From positions 1-64,000 of the forward strand of contig CAZJYI010000053.1 of the NCBI GenBank assembly GCA_964550025.1: a stretch of 64,000 nucleotides of DNA, in the 5' to 3' direction. Positions within the stretch are counted from its first letter, which is position 1, and every line of letters begins with the position of its first letter. Below are positions 62,451-64,000 of this stretch, one piece after another. A program made the position numbers and the translations under genes. The DNA is from CAZJYI01 sp964550025. Its GTDB lineage: Bacteria > Verrucomicrobiota > Kiritimatiellia > UBA8416 > CAYOBW01. The notes beneath the pieces were generated by a model, which made no database searches, had not been told where the DNA came from, and worked only from the letters and a program-made list of their open reading frames with translations.

Positions 62451-63944
62451 GTGACAACACTGACAAGGCGTCAATTCGTCAAGACGGCGGCGGCCGGGAT
62501 ACCGGTTGCCGCGGCCGGAGAGCGGCTGTTTGCCGAACGGCGGCCAGCCAGGCGGCCGAATATCGTGTACATCTTCGCGGACCAGATGCGGGCGCACGTG
62601 CTGGGGTGCTACGGGAACAAGACCGTGCCTACGCCGAACTTCGATGCGATGGCCGCGGCGGGGACGGTCTTCGACAACGCGGTGAGTACCTGGCCCGTGT
62701 GCTCGCCATACCGTGCCATGCTGCTGACCGGCAGGCATCCCATGGCGAATGGGACGGTGTTGAACGACACGGGGTTGCGCGACGGTCTTCCGACCGTTGC
62801 CAGGGTCTGCAAGGAGCAAGGCTACGCCACCGGGTACATCGGCAAATGGCACCTGGAGTGGAACCGCAACCCCTTTGTTCCTAAGGAGCGGCGCCAGGGG
62901 TTCGACTACTGGGCCGTAAACAACTGCACCCACCGGTACATGGACAACTTCTACTGCACCGACACGCCTGAGAAGATCCGGTTCAAGGGGTACGAGACGT
63001 TTGTGCAGACCGACCTGGCGATTGACTTCGTCAAGAAGAACAGGGACAAACCGTTTTGCCTGTTCATGTCGTGGGGACCGCCGCACGACCCCTACAACCT
63101 GGTTCCGGACGAATACAAGCAACGTATTCCGCTGGATGAGATCGAGCTCCGCAAGAATGTCCCGGAACGGGAAGTTGTCGACCATTTGCTGCGATTGGAC
63201 AAACCGTCAAAGAAGCTCGAGCAGAGACGCAAGCAACGCCGGGCAGTCGTAGACAATGACAACCTGCTCAAGAAGCAGTACATCCAGGGCTACTACGCCC
63301 ACACCGCCGCGCTTGACGACTGCATCGGCAAGATCCGCTCTGAATTGCGGGAAGCCGGCATTGCGGAGGACACGATCCTCGTGTTCTCGTCCGATCACGG
63401 CGACATGCTTGGATGCCACCGCATGGCATCCAAGCAGATGCCTCTCGAGGAATCGATCAACATCCCCTTCCTTGTCGAATACCCGCGGTCCGTTCCCGCC
63501 GGTGGGCGCAGCGATGCATTGGTTGCGCCGATCGACGTGATGCCGACACTCCTTTCGTTGGCGGGGCTGAAGTGTCCGGAAGTTGACGGCAAGGACCTGT
63601 CGGACGCTGCGAAGGGCGTGGCGTCGGATCAGCAGGACGCCGTGCTCATCATGAAGATGCTGCCCGGCGGGAATCCGTACACCATGAACGCCGTTACACC
63701 CTGGCGCGGAGTGCGGACAAAACGATACACCTATGCCAACCTGCTCGGCCACGGGCCCTGGCTGCTCTACGACAACATGGAAGACCCGTACCAGCTCAAC
63801 AACCTGGTCGACAGACCGGAACACGCCGAATTGCGGGACAGACTGGAGAAACGCATGCGCGAGCTCATGAAGGAGGCAGGCGACCCCGGCGATACGGACA
63901 AGATCGCGGCCTACCGCGAGTCGCGGCGGTCGGCGAGCGGTTAG
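62451..63944 (+). CDS. Tat-exported arylsulfatase, formylglycine type
   Basis: The 497-residue protein begins with a twin-arginine signal TLTRRQFVKTAAAGIPVA. It is a type I sulfatase: the formylglycine motif is Cys84-Ser-Pro-Tyr-Arg88 in VCSPYRAMLLTG, with metal ligands in PNIVYIFADQMR, the later VFSSDHGDMLGCH and PFLVEYPRSVPAGG. It would cleave sulfate esters from glycans outside the cytosol, after activation by a formylglycine-generating enzyme not seen here. GTG at 62451 with GGGAG five bases before it is the likely start. Pairing with GH29 and sulfatase genes fits an algal- or mucin-polysaccharide diet. Confidence 0.9.
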   Translation: MTTLTRRQFVKTAAAGIPVAAAGERLFAERRPARRPNIVYIFADQMRAHVLGCYGNKTVPTPNFDAMAAAGTVFDNAVSTWPVCSPYRAMLLTGRHPMANGTVLNDTGLRDGLPTVARVCKEQGYATGYIGKWHLEWNRNPFVPKERRQGFDYWAVNNCTHRYMDNFYCTDTPEKIRFKGYETFVQTDLAIDFVKKNRDKPFCLFMSWGPPHDPYNLVPDEYKQRIPLDEIELRKNVPEREVVDHLLRLDKPSKKLEQRRKQRRAVVDNDNLLKKQYIQGYYAHTAALDDCIGKIRSELREAGIAEDTILVFSSDHGDMLGCHRMASKQMPLEESINIPFLVEYPRSVPAGGRSDALVAPIDVMPTLLSLAGLKCPEVDGKDLSDAAKGVASDQQDAVLIMKMLPGGNPYTMNAVTPWRGVRTKRYTYANLLGHGPWLLYDNMEDPYQLNNLVDRPEHAELRDRLEKRMRELMKEAGDPGDTDKIAAYRESRRSASG

Positions 63945-64000
63945 CTCGGAGCAGTCCCGGCGATCTCGAGTGGGAGACACGTGCGGCACAAGGGCGTGGA
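63945..64000. other. window end, no gene seen
   Basis: The last 56 bases after the sulfatase stop show no feature. Confidence 0.3.

Overview
The window is GC-rich (about 60%) Gram-negative DNA, most likely from the PVC superphylum (Kiritimatiellota, Lentisphaerota or Planctomycetota). The signs are a Kdo/heptose lipopolysaccharide gene set, HPr kinase with HPr but no sugar-specific PTS component in view, dapL, a DUF1549/DUF1553 + DUF1501 + PPC-domain trio, a Tat-exported sulfatase, a GH29 fucosidase and several large PQQ-type propellers. No tRNA, rRNA, CRISPR array, transposase or phage gene was seen.

Region 1 (1-17297, all minus strand, read from high to low coordinates) is a housekeeping and envelope run: dnaX-ybaB-recR-yggS, an AsmA-like anchor protein, rfaE1-kdsB-kdsA-lptC-lptA-lptB (Kdo and heptose synthesis plus LPS export), hpf-hprK-ptsH-ptsI (nitrogen-PTS-like regulation), ahcY, an OmpA/TSP3 outer-membrane protein, an LptF/LptG permease and a truncated ECF sigma factor.

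Region 2 (17.6-23.6 kb) holds tadA, an iron-sulfur-type flavoprotein, a TPR membrane protein, dapL and purC. Region 3 (23.7-28 kb) is accessory: a P-loop ATPase overlapping a TPR protein, convergent with a HEPN + zinc-ribbon protein, which resembles a defence or signalling module. Region 4 (28-46.5 kb) carries exported enzymes and surface proteins (LamG, GH29, PPC, DUF1501, DUF1549/1553, propellers, cupin, and a DUF3160 giant flanked by two copies of a small inverted-repeat element). Region 5 (46.5-54.2 kb) is a compact operon with two paralogous secretins around a predicted outer-membrane barrel, preceded by a glycerol-1-phosphate dehydrogenase. Region 6 (54.5-64 kb) has a B12/radical-SAM protein with an unusual cysteine spacing, a DUF296 protein, a lipoprotein with an in-frame TGA, a large PQQ protein, an ArsR-like regulator flanked by two identical palindromic operators in opposite orientation, and a sulfatase.

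The most unusual signal is not a gene. At least twelve loci carry degenerate tandem repeats with a strict 7-bp period. The repeated word differs between loci (ACTGATM, TCAGATY, CGAAATC, AATGMTG, ACTYGCG, GGACTAT and others). Different words can be joined in one unbroken 7-bp register, many arrays form inverted arms, and they fill nearly every gap of the LPS operon. Some supply the last codons of proteins, one lies inside a gene, one displaces a gene start and one has duplicated the end of a gene.
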